DNA from: Brachionus koreanus
Taxonomy: Eukaryota > Rotifera > Eurotatoria > Ploima > Brachionidae
NCBI GenBank assembly: GCA_016987375.1
Contig: PJRA01000005.1
Span: 688,750-752,749, forward strand
Reading direction: 5' to 3'
Length of the DNA stretch: 64,000 bases
Every line of letters starts with the position of its first letter. Position 1 is the first letter of the stretch. The position numbers and the translations under genes were made by a program. The notes under the pieces are model-generated. The model worked only from the letters and a program-made list of their open reading frames with translations. It was not told the DNA's origin and did no database searches. This document shows, piece by piece, positions 34,001 through 45,233 of this stretch.

Positions 34001-37000
34001 AATGCATCTCCATTTCGTTCTTCTTCCATGAACGGAACGTTTCAATTTAACAACAATCCTTGTATTGCTTTTTTTCTTTAATTTACTTAAAAAAATATAT
34101 AACAAGATGTTTTAGAGCAAGCTTTTTAAAATAAAAGGAACATAAAAATAATTTTAAAAATTATCAAAAATTTATCATTCAAAGTTTCAAATTTAACAAT
34201 TATGAGAGTGACAGTAAAGATAAATTGGAACGAAAAATCTTTAAGGATAATGAATAAATATTAAACGTATTAAATTTTTAAAGGGTGGTTTTTAAAAACA
34301 GACTCTGACAGTCTGCATGTTTCACTATTTTGCATTTGTAGAACCAATTTTTAAACTATGGAAAGCATTTCACTAGTTTTTTTAAATGTTTAATTTTGAT
34401 CTTTAGTAGTAAATTTCATATTCGAAAAATAAATCCTCCTCTGTCCTCACTAACTTTGTCCTCAAAAGATCTATATTTCTTTTCATTTAGAATATTTGTA
34501 TGCAATATTTTGAGAATTCAATCAAATATGTTGCTGACTTGCCAAAAACTCGACCCATTGAAAACTTTTTATCTAAAGCCAAAGATATTTGTATTAAAAT
34601 AATCTACAGAAATAAGTCTATTTAATCTAATAAGTTTGGTATGGACTATCAAAATTAAATACAATAACAAAATACAGGACTTAATGAAGGTAGGCTTGAT
34701 ACAATAAGAAATTATTACAAAAAAGAAAAAAAATTGTCTTTAATGTAAAAAAATATTATAAATACTTGTAATCGCTGTCTTTGAGGAGAGAAATTAGAAA
34801 CAATGATGGATACATTTCCACCACCTGAATAGGCCAACATATCTTCAAAAGTGCTGTTCCACGCGACACTGTTGGCATTTGGCTCTTGAAAAATAAGATC
34901 ACCACTTTTCAGATCGTAAACAAAAAGAGTCAAATTTTCATCAATTACAGCTAATTTTCGTCGTTGCATACTTAAATCAACATAGCGAATTGAGTTTGTT
35001 TGTTTGATCAGTTGAACGGGAAATGCACTGTCTACAAATATCTGATATACATGACCACTACGCAGACCAACAAGAATTCCTTCTTTACCAACAGGCCCAC
35101 CAATTACTTTTAAATATCTGACCGAATATTCCATCTGCCATTCTCTTATCTTTTCGCCTTTCAGATTCAGACATTCGAGTTTTTTTTCCTTTTATTAAAA
35201 AATATACTCAATAAAATTTTAATTCTATAACTAAAAAAGTTTCAACTATTTTTATTAATAATAATATTCTTTTTAATTAATAAAAATAGTCTTTCATTCA
35301 ATAAATATATCTATTCTTTTGGCATATTAAAATTGATTAATGTTTGGGAAGGGTCTATAAGCCATATGGCCGGTCGATTAAAGGGACACAAACCATGACT
35401 GGCCGGCCAATAAATGGTCCGAAAAAAAATTTTAGTGAAATCTAATTATTTTAAAATTAAAAGGCATTAAACATTCCCGAGGGGACAAAAACAGGCAAAA
35501 AACATTGTTTAAACGCTGTTTAAACCGCTTTTGGTAGCTGTTTTTTGGGCGTTTACAGTTTGTTTTTTCGCGTTTAAAATGTGAGCGTTTTTGGGCCAAA
35601 AAAAACGAGGGAAAAACACTTTATAAACAAAACAAAATATTTCATTTAGAGTGTTTTTAAACCGTATTTGACGCGCCAAAAACATTAAAAAACATCTCAA
35701 ACATCCAACAATGCTATTTAAACACGGGTGGTATTTAATCGATCTCTAGAATTACTTAAATGATCTCCAAAATAAATCTCTATAATTAATTATTTGATTT
35801 CATAAGAAAAAAAGATGAAATTGAAATAGTTGATTCTCAATTGCAAAAAAAAGTCAACAAGGGTCGTCCGAGCAAAAAACAAAGAGTTGAAGCGATTACG
35901 AAAAAACGTTGAAAAGGATACTTTTAATGAAGTTGATAAGGTACCTGAAGTCACTAAAAGGAGAAGAGGTCGTCCCAAAAAAAATAAATAAAATCTTCTT
36001 ACTTTTATATTTTTATTTGAAATTTTCTATTTTTCTGACTTACTTTTATTTTTTTATCTTAATAAAATTTGGAGATCAAATTATTAATTAATGCTATCAT
36101 TTTTATTAAATTAGGAGAATTAGGACATTTTAATTATTTTTTAAGAGATCATTTAATTATTTTAAGGTATCAAAAATAAATAAATTAAGTGATCAAAAAT
36201 TTTTGGAGATCATTTAAGTAATTATAGAGATCGTTTAAATATATCCCTTTAAACACTTAAAAAACGACTAAAAAAATCCTGAATAAAAATCTAGTGCTCC
36301 TATATCGAAAATAATTTAAAAAAAAATAGTCTAAAACGCTCAAAAAACAAATATAAAACACCTCAGACACCCAAAAACACTATTTAAACACCAAAAAATG
36401 TTTAAAAAACACGCTTCTTTACAATACTTTTGAAAAATATGTTGAATTTTTTTTTTAAATTTTATTTTATTCTAATTATTTAATGACTTAATTTGTCTAT
36501 ATTCTTTTCTTTAAAACAAAAATAATACATTTTTTTTTCTGGCTGTTTTACGCCCGTTTATGCTCTGTTTTTATTTTGTTTAAACGCTCACGTTTAAACA
36601 GTGTTTTTTGCCTGTTTTTGTTCCCTCGGGTTATGTTATTTTTATATTTTAAGACAAAATTTTTTTTTTTATATCAGAAATGCTAAAAATATATATTTTT
36701 TACATGATAATGAAGTCATTTTTGAAAAAAGTGGCAGGGGCACCGAAAAAAACGTACTTTTTTGAAAAATTTAATATGATTTTAAGTGACTGGTCTTTTT
36801 ATCGAGGCTATTACTTAGAGATTTTTTAATTCTCTTTCAAAACTTACAAGATTTTTAATGGTCTTTAGTGATAAATCAAAAGTGTGTAATGATGTGTATT
36901 ATTATTTGTATTATATTCTCATAGACGATTTTTTCCATAAAGAAAAGAAAAACGATTTTATGAAAGAGCAGGTCCAAATTAACAATAACAAAATACTTTA

Positions 37001-39209
37001 AAATAGAGAAAAAAATTTCAATTTAGCCTTATAAACCATTGATTGACTTTAAAAATCCAAGTTTTTCTAATTTTTTTTTCAATAAATTGATTTTTTCAAA
37101 GATAAGAAGATGACGACAGATTAAATTTATTCTCTTGATTAAACATAAAATTTAACTAAAATTTTTTTTGACCGTTTGAAAGTGGCCGACCGGTTTAAAA
37201 ATTGATGAAAATTCATTAATATAAACATAAATAAATTGATGAAGATATTTAAAAAATAAAAATTTAATTCTTAGAAAATCATGGTTATCTCTCAGAAGTT
37301 TGAAAAGATTTTTCTTTTTTTTAATTAGAAACTATTTCTATTTTCTATTTTCTACGAACGGCATAGCGCCTTCTTCTTAGCTGGTCTGATAGCAATATTT
37401 TTGTATTTTTTTTAATTCAATATTTTTTAAACATAGTATATTTTTTTAGTCAGTTGTAATCAGTAAGCTTGTTGTTAAAACTGTTTATTGAAGTATATCC
37501 CAAATATGTGAATAGTTTCTATTGTTTATAGTGACAATGTTTGGCTCAAGAAAGGAACGCTTTAAAATGCTTGAATGAATTAATCATTCAGAGAACGCAT
37601 GCGTGAGTGTTGGATTAAATTATATAATTCTTAAGCTCAAATCTCTTTCATTAATTCTTAAAAATCTAATAAGTCATGTGGTTTAGTCACATGACATGTC
37701 TACACAGTATATTTTTATACGAAATCAAAAAATTTCCTTAATTAATTAATAAATTAATTAATTTTAGTTTGTTTTATATGTAAAGCTAAATTTCAAATTT
37801 GTTTTTGAAAAATATAAAAAAACTTTAAAATCATATTTAAACCAGATTCCAAAAATAAAATCATTACTTACATAGCATAGGATTAAATTTTCTGAAGTAA
37901 TCACAAACAAATTACAGTCGAATTTTTTTGAGATGCTTTTTTTTCCTTTATAGGTCATTGTTTTGGGGTCATTTGAATCAATTTCATAAATAACCACTTT
38001 GTCTGGCAGTTGAATAGCCAAATTGTCTTTGTATACAGCCAATTTTTTAACAAGATCTTTGCATTTTATTCGAACTTTGACTTCAGTAATCAGATTGTGA
38101 ATGATCACATCGGTCATACTTTCTCTGTAGGCATATTTTTCTTTGTACAAGCCATGAACTGTGCTAACCACCAGTTGAAACATAATTATATGTCCACTTT
38201 GGGATCCTACTGCCAAAAAATTCGAGCCTGGCTTTTGCTTGGCACAAAGAATCCATGAATCCTTCTCGCATACTGTATTCAGCTTGACACCTTCGTTTGT
38301 GTAAATAGTGCATTGTCTGTTTGATCCAGTCGCTATCAAATACTCGGCTTCCGAGTTCCAGCTGAGCTGAGTAATGTCATAGCCTAATTTACGGTCTTTG
38401 TATGCCTTAAATTAAGTTTTGAATAATTTATTTTAAAAAATTTATGTCATTTAATTCGATACTTGTTTTCCAGTAATGTGGTAGAATGACAATTTTTGGT
38501 TCCAGTCGGCCACAGCTAGGATGTCGGCAGTATTTTTTGTCTTGGTCCATGTGACACTCCACACCGGACTGTTGGCTGCATCGGGTCTTTCTATCTTTAA
38601 TTTTTCATCGCCATTTTTGTCTCTAATTTGAACAGTGCCATTGAAAAATCCCAATGCCAAATACTGTCCATCGCTGCTCCATGCACAACTAGTTATTCGC
38701 GAAAAAACCTTTGTTTTGGGCACATATTTTTCTTTCGATGACCAAAGACCGAAATCGCTAACAGCACATGTTACTAAAACATTTGTCACTGGATTGAATG
38801 CCAATCCTTGAATTGCTTCATTGTGTCTTTAAAATTTAATATAAATTATTTTTTTTTCAAAATTCTTCAATATTTGCTAACTGAAATCGCAGAGTTCCTT
38901 CTAATTCTGGTGTCCAGATTATGACAGTTTTGTCAGCACCACCGGAAGCAAATAGGCTTCCGTCATTTGCGTAGCTAAGGCAATACACGGTTTCTTTGTG
39001 ACCGGCTAGGCCTTTTATCAATTTTCCATCCAATGGATCAAAAACAAGAACTTTGTTTCCAGCTGCTACTATGAGCTGAGAGCCGTCAGGACGAAAACAT
39101 AAATCATTTATACTTTAAAAAATTTAAATTTTTTTTTCTATTTTTTTTTTTTTGACTACCTTGTATCTTCATCAGTTATCTGTTCAACCCAAGTTTCCAG
39201 AACTTTCAT
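28048..39209 (-). CDS. IFT122: intraflagellar transport protein 122 (IFT-A core)
   Basis: IFT122 is a core IFT-A subunit for retrograde transport and membrane-protein entry in cilia. Thirteen exons on the minus strand join in frame: 39160-39209, 38882-39112, 38463-38826, 37872-38405, 34766-35188, 32603-32721, 31797-32551, 31601-31741, 29142-29245, 28975-29081, 28404-28923, 28191-28355, 28048-28131. They give 1198 aa (human about 1180-1240). The N-terminal half holds two WD40 propellers ([78 protein letters not shown]). The second half is TPR-like ([48 protein letters not shown]). The C-terminus has two zinc ribbons (CYRC...CGNC; CNFC...CPFC). Three introns (2.0-2.7 kb) contain foldbacks and MITEs; most others are 45-90 nt. 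A near-perfect X-box lies 151 bp upstream. Confidence 0.95.
30091..30473. mobile_element. hAT MITE with perfect 8-bp target duplication
   Basis: The ends CAGACTTGTTTATAAG and CTTATAAACAAGTATC are inverted copies except for three outer bases. ATTCAAAT is present directly outside both (30083-30090 and 30474-30481), the 8-bp duplication expected for hAT. Subterminal AAGTCAAGTC and GAGACTTAAAAC repeats match the larger hAT element at 39798-40459. It is non-coding. Confidence 0.8.
31453..31505. repeat. short foldback hairpin
   Basis: AAGGAAAAACGATATAATTT pairs with AAATCGTTTTTCCTT at the other side, leaving almost no loop. The arm resembles the terminus of the foldback at 5945-6235, so it may be a shortened family member. 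Confidence 0.5.
32722..34765 (-). other. large IFT122 intron 5
   Basis: A GTATTT donor at 34765 and a TTTCTAG acceptor at 32722 bound 2044 nt. It holds the foldback at 33683-34083 and, at about 32931, a hAT-like left terminus (CAGAGTTGTTCAAAAGTCAT). The rest is AT-rich. Confidence 0.8.
33683..34083. repeat. long foldback element (GCAATACAA ends)
   Basis: The left arm (AAGCAATACAATGGTTCTTG, then GTGAAACG, GCATTCTG and ATTCCGTTCCATTACATAAA) is mirrored by the right arm (AATGGAACGGAATGG, GCAGAATGC, CGTTTCAATTTAACAAC, then TTGTATTGCTTTT). The arms are imperfect and about 100-130 nt. It lies in IFT122 intron 5 and would form a long hairpin in the pre-mRNA. Confidence 0.6.
35476..36630. mobile_element. 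outer TIR element (CCCGAGGG ends)
   Basis: The left end CCCGAGGGGACAAAAACAGG followed by CAAAAAACATTGTTTAAACG is mirrored at the right by CAGTGTTTTTTGCCTGTTTT and GTTCCCTCGGG, a TIR of about 40 bp. The body is rich in GTTTAAAC and AAAAACAC motifs on both strands. A second element is inserted at 35726-36247. No clear target duplication was found. Confidence 0.65.
35726..36247. mobile_element. inner TIR element with 9-bp duplication and AT-hook remnant
   Basis: The left end (GGGTGGTATTTAATCGATCT, then AGAATTACTTAAATGATCTC) is mirrored by the right end (GAGATCATTTAAGTAATTAT, then AGAGATCGTTTAAATATATC). TTTAAACAC lies directly on both sides (35717-35725 and 36248-36256), a perfect 9-bp duplication. 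Inside, about 35811-35990 reads protein-like pieces in shifted frames: [11 protein letters not shown] and [12 protein letters not shown]. These are AT-hook (GRP) motifs. The coding part is broken. Confidence 0.65.
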
Positions 39210-39359
39210 TTTAGTGTCAAATTTAAAGAATTTAGACAAAATTTGACTTTAATGTTTTAAAAACGGACAGTTTGTATAAATCAGAATAGAAATATTTAAA
39301 CTTAAATTATGTGAGAATTTGAATTATTTTTAACTTGAACTTGTCTCAGAAAAATATTA

Positions 39360-39373
39360 GTTTCCATGACAAC
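39360..39373. promoter_or_regulatory. X-box (RFX site) upstream of IFT122
   Basis: GTTTCCATGACAAC fits the X-box consensus GTHNYYATRRNAAC at every position. It lies 151 bp upstream of the IFT122 start codon, the usual distance for RFX-driven ciliary genes. The motif is near-palindromic, so strand is not meaningful. Confidence 0.75.
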
Positions 39374-39691
39374 ACTAAATCTTCTTTTTTTATTAAATTG
39401 TTTAAATCGTGTCTCATTTTTAATTGATTTTTTTCTATCAAATATTCCAATTTTTTCCTATTTTAATCTAGTACTCTATTAAAATTGTTACTTCAAAAAA
39501 AAAAATTTTTAATTTATCTGAAAATTTTAAATAAATTTTTCACCTCTTTACTAATAGAACAATTAATGGTAGTGTTAATGGTATTTTGCTATCAAAATTA
39601 TATCAAAGGCTCATTGTATAACCATTTTAAGAAATAGATTGTTCGTGTTGCCAAGATCAAAAAGAAAACATTAAGTCGTTTCTTAATTTTT

Positions 39692-39797
39692 TCACAATAA
39701 AAAAAAATGGAAAATTTGGATTGTCTTTGTCTAATTAAAACAAATGAATGAATTGTCATTTTTATTCAGATTTTAATTTTGATTCAAGAGAATAGAG
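39692..39797. repeat. dispersed repeat, copy 2 (hAT insertion site)
   Basis: It matches 16914-17035 (TTTGGATTGTCTTTGTCTAA, then ATTGTCATTTTTATTCAG). The hAT element begins directly after the GAATAGAG at its right edge. Confidence 0.5.
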
Positions 39798-40459
39798 CAG
39801 ACTTGTTAATAAGTCACAGTTTTAAGTCTAAGCCAAAAAAATTTAAGTCAAAGTTATGACTTGCACAAAAATTTTTATCAATACCTGCTTCATCAGGACC
39901 AATTGAAAGACTTTTTTCTAAATCTGATTTCATTAACAGACCACATAGGTAAAGATTTACAGCCAGGAATTTGGAAGCAACTTCTTTATTGGTAACAAAT
40001 ATGGATTTATTAAATGAATAGAGAATAAAATACTATTTATTACATTTATTAATTACATTAATTTGTTTGTTTAAAATACAGTATGTTGCAAAAGTTTAGA
40101 AATTTTTTTATTTGTTAACACAAAGGTTGTTTTTATGTGTATAAAAGGCGGGAAAATAATAAAAAAGCAGCTTTTTTTTTAAATATTTATCTGTGATCAA
40201 TCCAATAACGTAAAACCAAAAAAAATTAAGTGAGAAAAAAATCACAGAAAAATACAAAAAAGGAAAAAGCTATACAATTAATAAGAGAAAAAATCGGTTC
40301 AAAAGTTTAGAAATTTTTAAAATTTAATATTTGAAATGTCCGCCTTTGGCCTTATAACAAGCCAAAACTCTTTTTGACATTGATTCAATCAATTTTTGTA
40401 CGTACTCAATCGGAATCTGTAGCCACTTTTGTAAGACTTGTGACTTAAAAACAAGTCTG
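39798..40459 (+). mobile_element. hAT element with transposase C-terminus and a Tc1 insert
   Basis: The ends are CAGACTTGTTAATAAGTCAC and GTGACTTAAAAACAAGTCTG, and GAATAGAG lies directly outside both (39790-39797 and 40460-40467), a perfect 8-bp hAT duplication. At about 39888-40020 the plus strand encodes the hAT C-terminal dimerisation region: PASSGPIERLFSKSDFINRP, a stop, then RFTARNLEATSLLVTNMDLL. A Tc1/mariner 3' part occupies 40079-40432. So this is an internally deleted, dead hAT element that also carries a fragment of another transposon. Confidence 0.8.
40079..40432 (-). mobile_element. Tc1/mariner 3' fragment inside the hAT element
   Basis: The minus strand (40430-40324) reads LQKWLQIPIEYVQKLIESMS then RRV-like KRVLACYKAKGGHFKY and a stop, the standard end of Tc1-like transposases. 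At 40079 ACAGTATGTTGCAAAAGTTT follows a TA and looks like the terminal repeat; CAAAAGTTTAGAAATTTTT recurs at 40300. The 5' part is missing. Confidence 0.7.
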
Positions 40460-42924
40460 GAATAGAGTATTTGGTTGAAAAAAGTTGTCTCAAAAATTTG
40501 TGAATCAAAAAAAAATTGTTTTTTCTCGGAAAACTCAAACAAAACTAGAGTAAAGGTCTAACAAAAATGAAAAAATTAATTTTTATTTTATTTTATTTAG
40601 TCATAAAATTTATTGTTTTAAAAAGTTGTATATTTTTTATTCTGACATCCATTGTTATTTTAAAATTTAAAGATTTTTTATTTGTGAGAGGAATCCTTCA
40701 GAGAAAGAAAGGCTCACGTACTGTACAAACTAAGTCTATATTGTACGTTTTCGTTTCTTTCCTCTTCCTACTGATTAATTTAATGGTTGATGTGGTGTAG
40801 TAACCACAAGAGCAAAAATAATTTTGCTCTAAACATCTTTTTTAAGTTTTCATATATTATATTATTTACATACATACATAAATGAATTTAATCTTTTGTT
40901 TAAACACACTTTTGCACTAACCAGCTCTAGTCTCACCAACGCTTGGAACTAAGCCTAGCGTAAAACAATATCTAAACTCTATGTAAAAGCTATCTACATA
41001 TATCTTTTTACTAAAATAATACTAACACAAACTATTTTTATCAATTTAACTAATTAATATTTTACTCCATGTACATCGGCTGCAGAACGGCCGTTTTCCA
41101 AATTATATTTAGATAAATAAAATAGTTAAGAAAAGATTTGAGTAACTTTAATTGAATACAACATAAAAAATTACCAAAGATAAGACAGAACAGTTGGTTT
41201 TCTTTTACTTGGTTTTCATTTATCTTTATAAGATACAATAATTCAAAAGAATTTTTAGGTATTTTTTCTTAGCTTTATTACACAAAAGGATGAATTTTTA
41301 CATGAATTATATAGCATAAAGTGTATAAAAGTCAAGCTAGGTAAATTTTATAAAATGAAAATTTTATATGCCTAGTGAAAGATGTAGTGAAAATGTGTTT
41401 ATGCCAAACAAAATTGTCGCCAAATATCAAATGAGCTTTACACATCAAATACTTGTGATGAAAAGTGGATCTATTTTGGAAATTATGATAAAAGGATGGT
41501 TGAACCTGGATTTCTATTTAATAGTTAGAAGAACAATAGCAAAAATAAAATAGCTCGGAAGGATCGATCTGCTTCATCATCCATCATCATCAGATAAGAT
41601 CTTTGTCTTTCTGATTATCATCTTTTTCTCTCAATGGTTCATTTCCTTAAAGGACGGCTTTTTACTGATTTTACTGAAAAATATTAAACAAAAAATACTA
41701 AAAATGACAAGTAAACAAAAAACTGGGCTATGGTACTCAAATATCCAACTTGCCATGGTCAAAATAAGTTATTTTTTCTGTTCTAAATACGACAAAAAAA
41801 ATTTCCTTTAATTTCATACAGTTACATGCTATTTTACTAGAATAGGTGTGTTTTATTTTAATTAAAATTAAAGTTAATTTTTATAAATTTGATTTCTTTA
41901 GAAAAATTAAGATTTAAGATTAATTTGTTTCATTTCTTAAAAAAGAAATATTAATAAAATTTTCTTTTTATTGTAACCATCTTCAATTCTTCTAAATTAT
42001 ACTCCAAGTGGAGTAAAAGAATTAATGCCATCTAAAGATTCTCTCAATATTTGTGTTGAGATCCGTACACACGGTCACTTAGGCATATTCGTCAAATGGC
42101 CGATCTTTTTTACAGTCTCAATTTTGGCCATTTCCTGAAACGGTGTCATTTGCGAAAAAAAACGCCCAAACAGTATGTGAGCCATATGAGCAATTATTAA
42201 ATTGAAATATTTAGATTGTTATTTTTAAATTTTAAAAATATTTTTAAAAAATCCTTTTTTTTTAAATGTCTTTAACTGCAATCATTTTTTTAATCAAAAA
42301 ATTTTGTGTTATAAAAAATTTTCAAAAAATATTTTAAAAAAATTTAAATTGGTTTTTATTCTTAATTTTTTTCAAATTTTTAATAAAATATAGTTAATTA
42401 AATAATTATAAATTTAAAAATCTTGATTCCGCGATTTGGACCGGTTCGCTAAGACTGCAATCAACACTACTCAATATGTAAGCATATAACTTGCCAAAGC
42501 CATTTCTTTTCATGCTTTGGATAGAACTTTCAGCAATGATAAAATGTCTAATTTTCTTTTATTTCAAAATATTAAATAATCACTTTTAAAAATATCAAAA
42601 TAAAAATATAAAACTAATTTTAAAAAATGTTGAAATTTATTTTTTAAACAAAATGGCTCAGTTTCCCTTTTAAAATTTTTAAATTAAAGATTATTTTATA
42701 AAAAGAGAAATATTAATTTATTTATTTTAAATAAGCCAATATTTTTGACAATACCTTGAATTCAATCAAGTTGAAGGAAACTCAAATGTTTAGTATATTC
42801 AAAGGCATTTTTTGAATTGACGTTGAAATTTACTATTATCTCTTTATATTTAAAACGTTTGCTTAAATTTTGAGTTATATTAAAAACGTAAACTAACTCT
42901 ATACCTTGAAAATATTAAAAGATA

Positions 42925-43618
42925 ATGTCTACCAAGTCTGGAAAACCAAAGAATTTGACTAAAGAAGAAGAATCTCTGCTTCAAGACTACAGCCGTGATT
43001 TATCTACTAAATCATCGGCTTTGTTCTACGGAAATGCAGCAATTGTCTCTGCTGTGCCAATATGTAACAATATGTAAAATAAATTTTTCAATTTTTTTTC
43101 AAAAATTATTTTACGAAGGGCTCTATTGGAAAATACATCAAATGGAACCTGCTAATAATTACATTTATTTCTTATTAGTAACTCTTGTGACAACTTATTT
43201 GATTAGCTTCGCTTACAAAAACGTCAAGTTTGTGCTCAAGCACAAGTAAATTTTATATTTATTTAAATAATTTCTGATTTAATTAATGATTGTTTCAAAA
43301 AGAATATTTCAAAATTTGTATAATGTCGTTCAAGATGAAAAAGACAAAAAAAATGATGACAGGTAAAAAATTTTTATTAGCTTAAAATTTTTGAATTAGA
43401 AAAAATTATTTCTACTGTGAAGATCGTTGAAGAAGAAAAATGAAATAGCTGAATATGAAGCAACAACTTATTCAATATTTTACAATAACAGTCTGTTTTT
43501 ATTCATTTTATTGGTAGCATCGTTTGTTCTATTTAAAAATTTTACACCGCTTTTTAACTATTTTCTTTCAATGGGACTCTCAGCTGGTTTGTTGGCACTT
43601 TTTTCTACATCGAAATAA
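42925..43618 (+). CDS. SSR3: translocon-associated protein subunit gamma
   Basis: SSR3 (TRAP-gamma) is the four-pass subunit of the TRAP complex beside the Sec61 channel in the ER membrane. Four exons join in frame: 42925-43063, 43119-43245, 43303-43362 and 43423-43618, giving 173 aa (human 185). The conserved runs are [20 protein letters not shown] and [12 protein letters not shown] (membrane segment 1), [18 protein letters not shown] (end of segment 2), then a shortened cytosolic loop, and [20 protein letters not shown] before segments 3 and 4. It ends ALFSTSK, close to ALLSTGSK in human. The first donor at 43064 restores Trp in PIWLYW, which fixes the splice choice. All introns are 55-60 nt. 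The 40468-42924 stretch upstream holds no supported feature. Confidence 0.95.
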
Positions 43619-44852
43619 TTTTTTTCATATTTCCTGTTGATTTAAAATTAATAAAGTTTGTAAAAAAATTTAAATTTATAACTATCTTGAACTCCAAATT
43701 TAGGGTTATTTATTTTATTTAAAGTATATTTAGCAGTTAATGTGTTTCAAACTATAATAATCATTTAATTAAAATTAAATATTCTTATTTTTTTATTTTA
43801 ATACTACATTTTTTGCGAAAATAATTTGTTTCGCTTTGAGACTTTGCTCAGAATAATAACAAATTATTTTAGAAAATTATTTTTTATAAAAAAAATTTAT
43901 TAATTCATAGTATTTAATAAAAATTAATTAGTTTTCTTTTTGATAACAGATTCTGATTCACGACAATGTAATAATTTAGAAAAAAAAACAGCTTAATTTG
44001 CTGTTGTATTTCTCTAAATAACTACAACACCGACTCTAGTCAATTTATATGTCTATAGCTTCACAGTTCAATACTTTGATCTCATGCGTTTAGCAAGTCA
44101 CTAGTATTTAACACTGTGTAAAGGATTAGACAGAGAGCTCGCCTTCTATCTTGTTATAATTTTCTTTGTATTTTTCTTTATTTTTGTATGTGACTAGAAG
44201 TGGCCAATTGTTATAATTTAATAAATATATTTAAATAAGAAATAGATTTCTTTATTATTATTATTATTTAAGGGCTTAAGTAACAGACCGAATAAAGTAA
44301 GAGTCAAGTAAATCTTTTTAGTAAAGACCCTTAAAAATGCTTTAAATTATCTTAATCTTGGTCGAGCGAAGTGAACTTAGGGTCTTAAGTATCATTTGAA
44401 GAGTTAAATTTATCCTTTTGAATTTAATATAGAATATGTTAAAATATTTCTTGAAATTAGGGGATTTTCTAGATTTTCACCTGTTTTAGAAGCTCTTAAG
44501 CTGGAATCAGTAAGACAAATTTTTATGAAATGCAAAGTTTTTCTTATTTTAAATTTTAAACGATTTATCAATTTTTTTTTGCCTATAAGGCCTGAATTAA
44601 TAAATAATAACCATTAATAAACAATTAAAAATTTTTTATTTCCAAGTAAATTTGAAACAGAAAATTTAAATAAAAATTGTTGAACGTAAAAATTTAATTG
44701 TTTAGTTCTAAAATATAAATTTTCAATTTCGGATATTTTTCCTGTTCACCTCATAATTATCATAACCAATTTTATGTAGTGTTCTTCGATCCAAAAAAAC
44801 TATTGCGAAATCGAACGAAAACCACGGCTTTTTAGACCATAATTAGTTACAC

Positions 44853-45146
44853 CTAAAAGGACCATATATTGCATGGGGCATTAGAGAAAGACAAATTGAC
44901 GAAAGAAGACAAAGAAGAAGAGTCAGAAGCAAAAAGCTCTGAGATGAGTCTGCTTAAAAAATTAAGAATCAAATCGTCAGCACAAGTAGCTAACCTATCA
45001 GTCCTACAAATTGACAAATTGATTAATTTGTCCTGTATAAATGTTGCATATACCAGTGCCTTTGTAGGAAATGCATCCCCAGATACCGGCTGACCCTCCA
45101 CCGTTTTGTAACCTTGGTATACAGAACTTCGGGTAAAACTTTTCAT
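44853..45146 (-). repeat. dispersed coding-like repeat, copy 1
   Basis: The minus strand is open for 97 codons (SFTRSSVYQGYKTVEGQPVS, then ATCADDLILNFLSRLISELF). A second copy lies at 48675-49070 on the plus strand with RSSVYQGYKTV and ICADDLVLNFQSRLISE preserved but broken by stops. This looks like a decayed multi-copy element. The 43619-44850 stretch is AT-rich without features. Confidence 0.45.
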
Positions 45147-45191
45147 TCTTAAACCTTTTTACTATTACTCTTGATTTACGATTAAAGATCT

Positions 45192-45233
45192 NNNNNNNNN
45201 NNNNNNNNNNNNNNNNNNNNNNNNNNNNNNNNN
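45192..45233. other. assembly gap (N run)
   Basis: About 42 Ns mark a scaffold gap next to the dispersed repeat. Confidence 0.95.

Larger units (their letters stand above)
35189..37871 (-). other. large IFT122 intron 4 with nested transposons
   Basis: A GTAAGT donor at 37871 and an ATAAAAG acceptor at 35189 bound 2683 nt. The nested element pair at 35476-36630 fills almost half of it. The remainder (36631-37870) is AT-rich without recognisable features. Confidence 0.8.

Noticed and set aside
34396..34602. 68-codon plus-strand ORF in IFT122 intron 5
   Set aside because: No domain features; AT-rich intronic sequence.
40567..40800. 77-codon hydrophobic ORF
   Set aside because: Its start resembles a non-coding AT-rich stretch near 32764; hydrophobicity follows from T-rich DNA.
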